Below are positions 47,982-56,538 of a stretch of 64,000 nucleotides of DNA, one piece after another. Source of the DNA: Luteipulveratus flavus (GTDB lineage: Bacteria > Actinomycetota > Actinomycetes > Actinomycetales > Dermatophilaceae). Below the pieces are notes generated by a model. It worked only from the letters and a program-made list of their open reading frames with translations. It ran no database searches and was not told the origin of the DNA. The stretch spans positions 1 to 64,000 of the forward strand of contig NZ_JAROAV010000043.1 of the NCBI RefSeq assembly GCF_029439465.1, in the 5' to 3' direction. How positions within the stretch are numbered: the first letter of the stretch is position 1; every line of letters starts with the position of its first letter. Both the position numbers and the translations under genes were made by a program.

Positions 47982-49423
47982 ACCCGAACGTCTCGGGAGA
48001 CCCGGAGGACCAGGACGACCCCGTCGCGCGGTTCTTCGCCCAGGAGCGCGACGCCGTCCGGCCAGCGCCGGTGGACGACGACGAGTGGCAGCACATCGTC
48101 GCGCTGTCCGGGACCCGGGTGACCCGTCGCCCGTGGTGGGGCGTCGTCGCCGGTGCCGCCGCGGCTGTCGCGATCGGCGTGGCGGGCTGGTCGGTGCACC
48201 AGAAGTCGTTCGGCGAGGGCGAGGTCAGCCGCGGGGCAGCGGTCTCGGCCAGCACCTCCCCGACGATCGAGTCGTTCGACCGCGCCGGCGCGCCGGCCGC
48301 CGCGGCGGCCCAGGCGACGAGCCCGGTGGACCCGCGGTTCACGACGTGGTCACTGACGTACGCGGGCCAGGGCGCGATGTTCGCCTTCGGCTCCTCGCCG
48401 TGCCGGCCCGCGGGTACCTGCCCGACGCTGCTCCGGTCGATCGACAACGGCGGGACCTGGGTGACGGTGCACACCTTCCCGCAGGCGGACATGAGCCGGG
48501 CGAGCGGCGGGCAGCAGCCGTACGTCCAGGGTGAGAAGGCACTGACCGAGGCGCGGTTCGCGCTGCCCGAGGTCGGTTATGTGCTCGGGGGCGACCTGTG
48601 GGTCACCGGCGACGCGGGTGCCTCCTTCACCCGCGTGGAGCACCCCGGCCGTACCGTGCTGGACGTCGAGATCGAGGGGCTGGGGGACCGGCGCGCCAAG
48701 GTGGTCGTGCTCAGCGCGGACGGGTGCAGCGCGCAGGGGTGCACCGGCCCGATGTACGTCTCGACCGCGACCTCTGACGGGCCTCGAGCCCTCCGCCGGG
48801 TCGCGACCCAGCAGGCCGCCGGCCGGATCGCGGACGCTCAGCTGGTCCTGCGCAACGGTCAGGTGTACGTCCAGCCCACGGGCGGCGGGACGGGTCCGGT
48901 GCGGCTGGACGGCGGGTCGCTCACGTCGCTGTCGGCGACCGCGTGCGGTGGCCGGCCGCTGGAGGCGCTCACCTCCTCGGCCGACGCGAAGAACGTGCTC
49001 TACGCCGCCTGCGAGACCGGCAGCAGTGGTGGATCGGTCCGCTACCGCGTCCTGCGCAGCACCGACGACGGCAGCACCTGGCAGGCGTCGGGGGACCAGC
49101 TGGTCATGCCGCGCGCAGGCCGACTCAGCCTCGCCTCGACGAGGGACGGGCGGATCGTCGCCACCACCGGAGGTCCTCGCCAGCCCCGAGGCCCGGTGTC
49201 GGCGACCCACCTGCAGGTGACCACCGACGGCGGTCGGACCTGGTCCCGGCCCGCCGTGCCGGCCGCGCCGACCGACGGCTTCGACTGGTCGGCCAGCCCC
49301 GGTGGCTCCCAGGTCTACGCCGTATCGCGCAGCACCCGCGGCTTCTGGTACTCCGGCAACGACGGCAGGTCGTGGCGGGTCGTCGACCCGTACCGGAGCG
49401 CGTCGGCGCCCAGCCGTCGCTGA
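47978..49423 (+). CDS. membrane-anchored Asp-box beta-propeller protein (candidate sigma regulator)
   Basis: A 481-residue protein: cytoplasmic N-terminus of about 50 residues, one membrane helix (about 53-73) and a large extracellular part. At least five Asp-box motifs are visible, RSIDNGGTW, VTGDAGASF, RSTDDGSTW, VTTDGGRTW and YSGNDGRSW, which predict a sialidase-like BNR propeller. Two C-rich spots (CSAQGC, CGG...C) occur. The position after an ECF sigma gene and the topology suggest an anti-sigma or sensor, but the classical zinc HxxxCxxC anti-sigma motif is absent from the N-terminus. Co-translated with the sigma factor. Confidence 0.75.
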   Translation: MNPNVSGDPEDQDDPVARFFAQERDAVRPAPVDDDEWQHIVALSGTRVTRRPWWGVVAGAAAAVAIGVAGWSVHQKSFGEGEVSRGAAVSASTSPTIESFDRAGAPAAAAAQATSPVDPRFTTWSLTYAGQGAMFAFGSSPCRPAGTCPTLLRSIDNGGTWVTVHTFPQADMSRASGGQQPYVQGEKALTEARFALPEVGYVLGGDLWVTGDAGASFTRVEHPGRTVLDVEIEGLGDRRAKVVVLSADGCSAQGCTGPMYVSTATSDGPRALRRVATQQAAGRIADAQLVLRNGQVYVQPTGGGTGPVRLDGGSLTSLSATACGGRPLEALTSSADAKNVLYAACETGSSGGSVRYRVLRSTDDGSTWQASGDQLVMPRAGRLSLASTRDGRIVATTGGPRQPRGPVSATHLQVTTDGGRTWSRPAVPAAPTDGFDWSASPGGSQVYAVSRSTRGFWYSGNDGRSWRVVDPYRSASAPSRR

Positions 49424-49469
49424 CCGGATCGTCCGACACCGTCCGCGGGGCTGCTGCCATGCTGCGGGT

Positions 49470-52148
49470 ATGACGTCGTCCGAGGCGCAGACCACGCCGA
49501 GCTATCCGCGGGCGTGGGAGGCGGACGTCGTCCTGCGGGACGGCAGCGTCGCCCACGTCCGGCCGATCCGCCCCGAGGACGCGGAGGCGCTGCAGCGGTT
49601 CCACCAGTCCCAGTCGGAGCAGTCGGTCTACCTGCGCTTCTTCGCCCCGCTGAAGCGGCTCAGCGACAAGGACCTGCACCGGTTCACCCACGTCGACCAC
49701 CACGGACGCGTCGCGCTGGTGGTCGAGGTCGGGGACGCACTGGTGGCCGTCGCCCGGTACGACCGGCTGGAGGGCAACGACGGGCCGACCGCCGAGGTGG
49801 CGTTCAACGTCTCCGACGCCATGCAGGGGCGCGGTGTCGGCTCGGTGCTGCTGGAGCACCTCGCGGCGATCGGGCAGGAGGCGGGGGTCCAGCGGTTCGT
49901 CGCCGACGTCCTGCCGCAGAACACCAAGATGCTGTCGGTCTTCTCCGACGCCGGCTACGAGGTGAGCCGGCAGTTCGACGACGGCGTGGTCGCCCTCTCG
50001 TTCGACATCAGCCCCACCGACCGCAGCGAGGCGGTCCGCGCCGCCCGTGAGCAGCGCGCCGAGTCGGTGAGCGTCCGCTCGCTGCTTCGGCCACGCTCGG
50101 TCGCGGTCGTCGGCGTCAGCCGCCGCGAGGCCTCGGTGGGGCGACAGGTGTTCGAGCACCTGCGGGACGCGGGCTTCACCGGCGACCTCTGGGCCGTCAG
50201 CAGCGCCGGGGAGCCGGTCGCCGACCGGGCCAGGTACGCGCGGGTGGGGGACATCCCGCAGCCGGTCGACCTGGTGGTCGTCGCGGTGCCGGCGGACGCG
50301 GTGCAGGACGTCGTGCTCGACTGCGGCCGGGTCGGTGTCCGGGCGCTGCTGGTCGTCTCCGCCGGTTTCGCCGAGGCGGGTCCGGAGGGGGAGCGGCGGC
50401 AGGTCGAGCTGCTGCGCACCGCGCGCCGGTTCGGCATGCGGGTCGTCGGCCCGAACTCCTTCGGCCTCATCAACGCCCGCCCGCAGCAGCGCATGAACGC
50501 CTCGCTCGCGCCGCAGATGCCCGCGGCGGGTGCGCTGGGTCTGTTTGCCCAGAGCGGCGCGCTCGGCATCGCCGTGCTGGCGGAGGCCGACCGCCGCAGG
50601 CTCGGGCTCAGCGACTTCGTCTCGGCCGGCAACCGCGTCGACGTGAGCGGCAACGACCTGATGCAGTACTGGTTCGACGACGACGACACCCACGCGGTCG
50701 CGCTGTACCTGGAGTCGATGGGCAACCCGCGCAAGTTCTCCCGCATCGCCCGCCGGCTGACCGGCCGGAAACCGGTCATCGTCGTCAAGAGCGGTGTGTC
50801 GTCGTACGGCGTCCCGCCGGGGCACCGGGTACGCGCGACCCGGGCGCGGCCGTCGGCGTTCCGGGCGATGCTCCGGCAGGCCGGCGTCATCCGGGTCGAC
50901 GACGTCCACCAGATGCTGGACGTCGCCCAGCTCGTGGTGAACCAGCCGCTGCCCCGAGGCGGTCACGTGGCCGTCGTCGGCAACTCCGACGCCCTCGGGG
51001 TGCTCGCCGCCGACGCGTGCGCGGGGCGCGGCCTCGACGTGGTCCACGGCCCGGTGTCGGTACCTGCCGAGGCGGACGCCGCGACGTTCGAGCGCGCGCT
51101 GCGAGAGGCGTTCGAGGACCCCGACGTGGACAGCGTGATCGCCTGCTTCATCCCGCCACTGGTCACCGACGGCGCCGAGGTCGCCGCGGTCCTCGCCCGG
51201 ACCAGCAGCGCGCACGACAAGCCCTGCATCACCACGTTCCTCGGGGTGGACGGCGCTCCGGAGGCGCTCGCGAGCGCAGTGGCCGCGGACGGGACCCGCC
51301 GCGTCGTGCCCTCCTACTCCATGCCCGAGAACGGCGTACGGGCGCTCGCTGCCGCTACCCGGTACGGCGAGTGGCGGGCTCGCGACCACGGGCAGCAGGT
51401 GCGGCCGGACGGCATCGACCAGGCTGCCGCCGAGCGTCTCGTCGATGCGGTGCTCGCCGGTTCGCCGGACGGCCGCCGGCTGCGGACCGAGGAGGTCACG
51501 AGGCTGCTGGCCTGCTACGGCATCGAGGTCTGGCCGACGGTCCCGGTCGAGGACCGCAGGGCGGCCGTGCGGGCCGCGCGCGAGCTCGGTTACCCGGTGG
51601 TGCTGAAGTCGGTCTCGCCGCTGGTCCGCCACCAGCCGGTCACCGCGGTCCGGGTCGACATCACCAGCGACGCAGCGATGCGTGGCGCCTACGACGCCCT
51701 CGACGAGCGCCTCGCTCCGCTGCACGCGAACCGGATGGTCGTGCAGAAGATGGCGACCCCGGGGACCGCGTGCGTGATCGGCAGCAGCGAGGACCCCTTG
51801 TTCGGCCCGGTCGTCAGCTTCGGCCTCGGCGGCGCCCCGACCGAGCTGCTGGACGACATCGGCTACCGCATCCCACCGCTGACCGACGTCGACGTGAGCG
51901 ACCTGGTGATGTCGGTGAAGGCGGCGCCCCTGCTGCACGGGCACCGCGGCGGTGACCCGGTGGACCGGGCGGCCCTGGAGGACCTGATCGCGCGGGTGTC
52001 GGTGCTGGCCGACCACGTGCCCGAGGTCGTCTCGCTCGAGCTGAACCCCGTGAACTGCCATGCGGGCGGGCTGGAGGTGCTCGGTGCGAGCGTGGCCGTC
52101 GCGCCGCCCGCCACCCGGGCCGACTCCGGGAGGCGTGCCCTGTCCTGA
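49470..52148 (+). CDS. PatA-like protein acetyltransferase (GNAT + NDP-forming acyl-CoA synthetase)
   Basis: An 892-residue fusion: N-terminal GNAT domain (about 28-190, with MQGRGVGSVLLEHL as the acetyl-CoA loop), then an NDP-forming acyl-CoA synthetase-like part (CoA-binding domain from about 205, ATP-grasp-like domain about 670-892). This reversed order matches the Streptomyces PatA type, which acetylates acetyl-CoA synthetase and others. The conserved SHTGA stretch with the phospho-His of true synthetases reads HRVRA here, so the synthetase half is probably regulatory only. ATG start; a weak -10 (CATGCT) lies 6 nt upstream. Confidence 0.92.
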   Translation: MTSSEAQTTPSYPRAWEADVVLRDGSVAHVRPIRPEDAEALQRFHQSQSEQSVYLRFFAPLKRLSDKDLHRFTHVDHHGRVALVVEVGDALVAVARYDRLEGNDGPTAEVAFNVSDAMQGRGVGSVLLEHLAAIGQEAGVQRFVADVLPQNTKMLSVFSDAGYEVSRQFDDGVVALSFDISPTDRSEAVRAAREQRAESVSVRSLLRPRSVAVVGVSRREASVGRQVFEHLRDAGFTGDLWAVSSAGEPVADRARYARVGDIPQPVDLVVVAVPADAVQDVVLDCGRVGVRALLVVSAGFAEAGPEGERRQVELLRTARRFGMRVVGPNSFGLINARPQQRMNASLAPQMPAAGALGLFAQSGALGIAVLAEADRRRLGLSDFVSAGNRVDVSGNDLMQYWFDDDDTHAVALYLESMGNPRKFSRIARRLTGRKPVIVVKSGVSSYGVPPGHRVRATRARPSAFRAMLRQAGVIRVDDVHQMLDVAQLVVNQPLPRGGHVAVVGNSDALGVLAADACAGRGLDVVHGPVSVPAEADAATFERALREAFEDPDVDSVIACFIPPLVTDGAEVAAVLARTSSAHDKPCITTFLGVDGAPEALASAVAADGTRRVVPSYSMPENGVRALAAATRYGEWRARDHGQQVRPDGIDQAAAERLVDAVLAGSPDGRRLRTEEVTRLLACYGIEVWPTVPVEDRRAAVRAARELGYPVVLKSVSPLVRHQPVTAVRVDITSDAAMRGAYDALDERLAPLHANRMVVQKMATPGTACVIGSSEDPLFGPVVSFGLGGAPTELLDDIGYRIPPLTDVDVSDLVMSVKAAPLLHGHRGGDPVDRAALEDLIARVSVLADHVPEVVSLELNPVNCHAGGLEVLGASVAVAPPATRADSGRRALS

Positions 52149-52155
52149 CCAGTGG

Positions 52156-52161
52156 GACAAT
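52156..52161 (+). promoter_or_regulatory. weak -10 element GACAAT upstream of DUF5998
   Basis: GACAAT ends 7 nt before the ATG at 52169. The first base departs from TANNNT, so the support is lower than for the other sites. Confidence 0.4.
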
Positions 52162-52168
52162 CGGGGCC

Positions 52169-52774
52169 ATGGTCTCCCGAGCCCCGCAGGCGATGCTTCC
52201 CACCACGCTCACCGACGACATCGTCCAGGCGGGCTACTACCCGGCTCTGGTGGCCGACGTCGTCTCCGCCGCGCTTGCCGGCGAGGAGGTCACCGCTCAC
52301 CTGGTGCACCAGGAGACCACGCTGGACCAGGAGTCGGTCCGCCGCCACATCACCGTCCTGGCCCTCACGCGCGGCCGGCTGGTCATCGCCCACGCCGACG
52401 ACCACGCGCCCGACCCGACCTCCAGCATCCACGCCTCGTCGGTCGCCACGGCCTCGACCGAGTGCGTCCCGCTGAGCGCGGTCCGCGGCGTCATGCTGAC
52501 CCACGTCGTCCCCTCCCCGGACGAGTACGTCCCCGGGACCCTCGGGCGCGAGCTGACCCTGACGCTCGGCTGGGGCACCGTGGCGCGGCTCGACCTCGTC
52601 CCGGCGACCTGCGGCGACCCCGAGTGCGAGGCCGACCACGGGTACGAGGGCACGGTCACCGGCGATGACATCTCGCTGCGGGTGAGCGCGGACGCCGAGG
52701 GCGAGAACGTCCTCTCGCGCGCCCACGCGTTCGCCGCTGCGCTCTCGGCCGCCATCGGTCAGACCACGCCGTGA
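52169..52774 (+). CDS. DUF5998 family protein
   Basis: A 201-residue soluble protein matching DUF5998: TTLTDDIVQAGYYPALVADVVSAALAGEEV, VRRHITVLALTRGRLVIAHADDH and DPECEADHGYEGTVTGDDISLRVSA. A cysteine pair-like CGDPEC stretch occurs near residue 150. It is a beta-sandwich-like protein of unknown role that in Streptomyces lies directly before the phosphodiesterase gene, as here. The stop overlaps the next start (GTGA), so they are co-translated. Confidence 0.85.
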   Translation: MVSRAPQAMLPTTLTDDIVQAGYYPALVADVVSAALAGEEVTAHLVHQETTLDQESVRRHITVLALTRGRLVIAHADDHAPDPTSSIHASSVATASTECVPLSAVRGVMLTHVVPSPDEYVPGTLGRELTLTLGWGTVARLDLVPATCGDPECEADHGYEGTVTGDDISLRVSADAEGENVLSRAHAFAAALSAAIGQTTP

Positions 52775-53919
52775 CCGCAGGCAGCGACACCGTCCAGCCG
52801 GTCCTGCCGGCGTACGACGGTGGTGGGCTCGCCGGTGTCCTCCCGTCCGTCGCGGCGTCGCTGGGCGTCGGTACCGGACCGCTGGACCTCGCACCCGCCC
52901 GGCGTGCCGTGGTCGTCCTCGTCGACGGACTCGGCATGGAGCTGCTCCGCCAGCGCAAGGGGCACGCGCCGTTCCTGCGGGCGCTGCTCGCGCAGGCTCG
53001 CGACCTACGCGCCGGGTTCCCCTCGACCACCGCCACGAGCGTGGGCTCGTTCGGTACGGGCCTGCCGCCCGGCGCGCACGGCCTCACCGGCTACCAGGTG
53101 GAGATCCCGGGCGAGGGCCGGCTGTTCAACGAGCTCTCCTGGGAGGGCGGCCCGGACCCGCGCACGTGGCAGCCCGAGCCGACGGTCCTGCAGCGGACCG
53201 CGGCGGCCGGCGTCGCGACGACGATGGTCGCGCCGGCGTACTTCGACGGCTCAGGGCTGACGCGAGCTGCGTTGCGTGGCGCCGCTTTTCGGGCGGCCGA
53301 CGCCCTGGAGGACCGGGTGGACGCCACGCTCTCCGCGGTGCGCAAGGACAGCCGGGCCCTCGTCTACCTGTACTGGGGCGAGCTGGACCGCACCGGCCAC
53401 GTCCACGGGTGCCAGAGCCGGCAGTGGGGCGAGGAGCTGGAGCACATCGACCGCGAGCTGCGCCGGCTGTCCGACCGGCTCCCGCGCGACTGCTCCCTGA
53501 CCGTGGTGGCCGACCACGGCATGATCGACATCCCGATGGACGCCCGCATCGACGTCGCGCACGACGGCGAGCTCGCGTCCGGCGTCCGTCTCGTCGGTGG
53601 AGAGATGCGGGCCCTGCAGCTGTACTGCGAGCAGGGAGCCGCCGCGGACGTCCTCGCGACCTGGCGCGGCCGGCTCGGCGCCTCGGGGTGGATCCTCTCG
53701 CGCGAGGAGGCCGTCGGTCAGGGCTGGTTCGGCCCGGTGCAGGAGCGGGTGATGCCGCGCATCGGCGATGTCGTGGTCGCGTTCCACGAGCCCGTGGGCG
53801 TCGTCGACAGCCGGGTGATGCGTCCGGTCGTGCTCGGGCTCCTGGGTCAGCACGGCTCTCTCACGCCCGAGGAGCAGAACGTCCCGATGCTGCACCTCGA
53901 CGCGCCCGACCAGCGATGA
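52771..53919 (+). CDS. nucleotide pyrophosphatase/phosphodiesterase (alkaline phosphatase superfamily)
   Basis: A 382-residue type I phosphodiesterase/nucleotide pyrophosphatase. The metal site is built from VVVLVDGLGMEL (Asp), FPSTTATSVGSFGTG (Thr nucleophile), GELDRTGHVHG (Asp/His) and VVADHGMIDIP (Asp-His), in family order. There is no signal peptide, so it would act inside the cell, unlike many relatives; nucleotide or phospholipid-type diesters are possible substrates. GTG start overlapping the DUF5998 stop. Ends 33 nt before tdk. Confidence 0.9.
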   Translation: MTAGSDTVQPVLPAYDGGGLAGVLPSVAASLGVGTGPLDLAPARRAVVVLVDGLGMELLRQRKGHAPFLRALLAQARDLRAGFPSTTATSVGSFGTGLPPGAHGLTGYQVEIPGEGRLFNELSWEGGPDPRTWQPEPTVLQRTAAAGVATTMVAPAYFDGSGLTRAALRGAAFRAADALEDRVDATLSAVRKDSRALVYLYWGELDRTGHVHGCQSRQWGEELEHIDRELRRLSDRLPRDCSLTVVADHGMIDIPMDARIDVAHDGELASGVRLVGGEMRALQLYCEQGAAADVLATWRGRLGASGWILSREEAVGQGWFGPVQERVMPRIGDVVVAFHEPVGVVDSRVMRPVVLGLLGQHGSLTPEEQNVPMLHLDAPDQR

Positions 53920-53940
53920 GACGGCGGGTCGCTCGCCACC

Positions 53941-53946
53941 TAAGGT
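53941..53946 (+). promoter_or_regulatory. -10 element TAAGGT, leaderless start at 53953
   Basis: TAAGGT lies 6 nt before the GTG of the thymidine kinase gene. Confidence 0.6.
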
Positions 53947-53952
53947 CGTGCC

Positions 53953-54639
53953 GTGGCTGAGCTGGTGTTCTTCTCCGGGACGATGGACTGCGGCAAGTCG
54001 ACGCTCGCGCTGCAGATGGACCACAACCATCGCGCGCGAGGTCGCACGGGCCTGGTCCTCACCAAGCACGACCGGGCCGGGGAGGCCGTGATCTCCTCAC
54101 GGCTCGGGCTGTCCCGCGAGGCGACCGAGGTCGGGGACGACCTGGACCTGTGGGACCTCGTCGTCGAGCAGGCGACCCACGGCCGCGCCGTGCAGTACCT
54201 CATCTGCGACGAGGCGCAGTTCTACACGCCGCAGCAGGTCGAGCAGCTGGCCCGGATCGTCGACGAGATGGACATCGACGTCTACGCCTTCGGCATCACG
54301 GCCGACTTCCGGACCGAGCTGTTCCCCGGCTCCCGCCGACTCATCGAGCTGGCCGACCGCACGCAGGTGCCGCAGGTCGAGGCGCTGTGCTGGTGCGGCC
54401 GGCGTGCGACCCACAACGCGCGCGTCGTCGACGGACACATGGTCGTCGAGGGCGAGCAGGTCGTCGTCGGTGACACGGCGGGCGCGCCGGCGGGCCAGGT
54501 GGAGTACGAGGTGCTCTGCCGCCGCCACTACATGCGCCGGATGACGGCGCACGCCGCCCGTGCGCAGGCGGGCTCTCCCGACCTGCTGCCGTTCGACCTG
54601 GACCTGTGCCCGTTGCCCGGTCCGGCGAGCCATGGCTGA
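53953..54639 (+). CDS. tdk: thymidine kinase (type II)
   Basis: A 228-residue TK1-type thymidine kinase that salvages thymidine to dTMP. The P-loop is GTMDCGKST (9-17), with ICDEAQF (catalytic Glu region), AYGITADFRTELFPGS-like (FGITADFRTELFPGS) lasso region and the zinc Cys pairs in CWCGRRATHNAR and LCRRHY. All features are normal. The absence of many tdk genes in some actinobacteria makes it a useful marker. GTG start supported by a -10 element. This salvage gene is notable beside the damaged dut region at 60.9 kb. Confidence 0.95.
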   Translation: MAELVFFSGTMDCGKSTLALQMDHNHRARGRTGLVLTKHDRAGEAVISSRLGLSREATEVGDDLDLWDLVVEQATHGRAVQYLICDEAQFYTPQQVEQLARIVDEMDIDVYAFGITADFRTELFPGSRRLIELADRTQVPQVEALCWCGRRATHNARVVDGHMVVEGEQVVVGDTAGAPAGQVEYEVLCRRHYMRRMTAHAARAQAGSPDLLPFDLDLCPLPGPASHG

Positions 54640-54667
54640 GGAGCCCCTGCGCCCGCCGGTCGGCAGG

Positions 54668-54673
54668 CACAAT
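54668..54673 (+). promoter_or_regulatory. weak -10 element CACAAT, start at 54680
   Basis: CACAAT ends 6 nt before the ATG at 54680 of the MFS gene and favours that start over the ATG at 54632 that overlaps tdk. Confidence 0.45.
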
Positions 54674-54679
54674 GGGCGC

Positions 54680-56509
54680 ATGGTCGAGCCGGGGAGCAGC
54701 GAGGCTCACGCCACCACGCCGCCGGGACACCCACGCGACGACCGTCGGCAGGGGGATCCGCGCGGCTCGCGCGACGCCACCAGGGGTGTCCCGCGCGGTC
54801 CGCGCACCGACCCGATGCCGTCCGGTACGGGCTCCGGCTCGCCGCAGGACCGTTCGTCGCGGGACGCCTCGTCGCAGCGACCCGCGCCGCGTCGCCGGGC
54901 CGCTGCCGCCGCCGGCCGGGGTGTCGCGCGCGGTGGGCGAGCAGCCTTCCGGCTGACGGCCACGGCCGGCCGGTCGACCGTACGAGCGGCCAGGCGGGCG
55001 AGCGAGGCCGAGGGCGCCGGCGAGTCCGGGCTGGCCCGTCTCATCCAGGTCCACGCGTTCAGCACGGCGGGTGACACGGCGGTGACGGTCGGGCTGGCCG
55101 GCACCATGTTCTTCTCCCTGGAGCCGGGGCAGGCCAAGACCCAGGTTTTGCTGTTCCTGCTGCTCACCATGCTGCCGTTCGCGATCGTGGCGCCGCTGAT
55201 CGGGCCGCTGCTCGACCGGTTCCGGCACGGTCGGCGCTGGTCCATCGGGGCGACCCTCGCGTTGCGGGCGTTCCTGTGCTGGGTGCTCGCGCAGACGGTC
55301 AGCGACCACTCCAGCTGGCAGTTCCCCGTCGCCCTCGTGGTGCTGGTCTCCTCCAAGGCCTACCTGGTGACGCGGTCGGCCGCCACGCCCCGCCTGCTGC
55401 CCGACGCGCTCACCCTGGTCAAGGCCAACGGCCGGCTGTCGCTCGCCGGCACGGTGGGCGCCGGCATCGGTGGCGGTCTCGCCGCCGCCGCGGCGACGTT
55501 CGGCTCCGAGTGGGCCCTGCGCGTCGGGTTCGTGCTGTTCGCCGCCGGCACCGTCCTCGCGATCATGCTGCCCGCCCGGGTCGACTCCGCCATCGGCGAG
55601 GAGCAGGCACCCATCCGCGACCTCGCGGCGGCGTCCACCGGTGGTGCCCGACGAGGCATCTCCGGCGATGTCGTCACGGCGCTGCGAGCGAACTCCGGGC
55701 TGCGCTGGCTGTCGGGGTTCCTGACGCTGTTCCTGGCCTTCGTGGTGCGCGAGCACCCGCTGCCCGGCTGGGAGGACCGAGCCTCCCTGCTGCTCGCCCT
55801 GGTGGTGGGCGCGGCCGGGGTCGGCAACGCCGTCGGCACGATGACCGGCGCGCTGCTACGGGTGAGCTCGCCCCGGGTCGTCGTCCTCGGCGCGCTGCTC
55901 GCGGACGCGGTCCTGGTCGTGGTCGCGGCCGTCCACTTCGGGGTCGTCACCGCGGTCGCGGTCGGTCTGGTCGCGGGCATCTCCCAGCAGATGGGCAAGC
56001 TCGCGCTGGACGCTCAGATCCAGGACACCGTGCCGGAGGAGGTGCGCACCAGCGTGTTCGCCCGGTCCGAGACGCTGCTGCAGCTGTCCTGGGTGCTCGG
56101 GGGCATCCTCGCGGTCCTGCTGCCGACGAACGCCACGGTCGGCATGGTCACCGCCGCCGTCCTGCTCGTGCTGTGGACCAGCGCCGTGATCATCTGGCAC
56201 ACGGGCCGCCGCATCCCCGTTCCCGCGGCTGCCCGCTCCGGGTTGGCCCGCAGACGCGGGCGCTCGGGTTCCGGGCGCCGACGCTCGCGTCCGGCCTTCG
56301 AGCCGGCCTCGTCCGGTCGGGTCCCCGAGGCCGGCCGGCCCCTCCCGCACGACCGGTACGAGGATGCGGACGCGCGGCCCGACGCCGAGGACGACGTGGA
56401 ACGGACGATCCCGATGGACCGCTCCGACACCGGCCGGCGCCCGCCGTCCCCGCGAGGCCCGCAGGACGACGACCGCAGGGACCGCTGGAGCTCGCGCTTC
56501 CGCGACTGA
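54680..56509 (+). CDS. MFS-family transporter with long hydrophilic termini
   Basis: A 609-residue major facilitator protein with a basic, Arg/Pro-rich N-terminal extension of about 110 residues and a charged C-terminal tail of about 100 residues around 12 membrane helices. The first helix starts at LIQVHAFSTAGDTAVTVGLAG, and LLDRFRHGRRW is the A-like motif between helices 2 and 3. Its closest look is to uncharacterised actinobacterial MFS proteins; the substrate is unknown. The ATG at 54680 is preferred (see the -10 element), an alternative ATG at 54632 adds 16 residues. Converges with sepH. Confidence 0.85.
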   Translation: MVEPGSSEAHATTPPGHPRDDRRQGDPRGSRDATRGVPRGPRTDPMPSGTGSGSPQDRSSRDASSQRPAPRRRAAAAAGRGVARGGRAAFRLTATAGRSTVRAARRASEAEGAGESGLARLIQVHAFSTAGDTAVTVGLAGTMFFSLEPGQAKTQVLLFLLLTMLPFAIVAPLIGPLLDRFRHGRRWSIGATLALRAFLCWVLAQTVSDHSSWQFPVALVVLVSSKAYLVTRSAATPRLLPDALTLVKANGRLSLAGTVGAGIGGGLAAAAATFGSEWALRVGFVLFAAGTVLAIMLPARVDSAIGEEQAPIRDLAAASTGGARRGISGDVVTALRANSGLRWLSGFLTLFLAFVVREHPLPGWEDRASLLLALVVGAAGVGNAVGTMTGALLRVSSPRVVVLGALLADAVLVVVAAVHFGVVTAVAVGLVAGISQQMGKLALDAQIQDTVPEEVRTSVFARSETLLQLSWVLGGILAVLLPTNATVGMVTAAVLLVLWTSAVIIWHTGRRIPVPAAARSGLARRRGRSGSGRRRSRPAFEPASSGRVPEAGRPLPHDRYEDADARPDAEDDVERTIPMDRSDTGRRPPSPRGPQDDDRRDRWSSRFRD

Positions 56510-56538
56510 GCGCCGCCCGGCGCCCGGCGCCCGGGCCG

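Noticed and set aside
49125-52160. Open minus-strand frame of 1011 codons opposite the PatA-type gene
   Set aside because: It is a mirror of the high-GC codon pattern of a well-supported plus-strand gene; it lacks recognisable domains and is rich in Arg, His, Gly and Asp. The same holds for 33507-35570 (opposite parE), 40495-42849 (opposite parC) and 12552-14387 (opposite fadD).
56515-56536. GC-rich repeat GCCCGG/CCGGGC between MFS and sepH as a terminator
   Set aside because: The pairing is imperfect and made of overlapping GGCGCC units, so the hairpin cannot be told from base composition.
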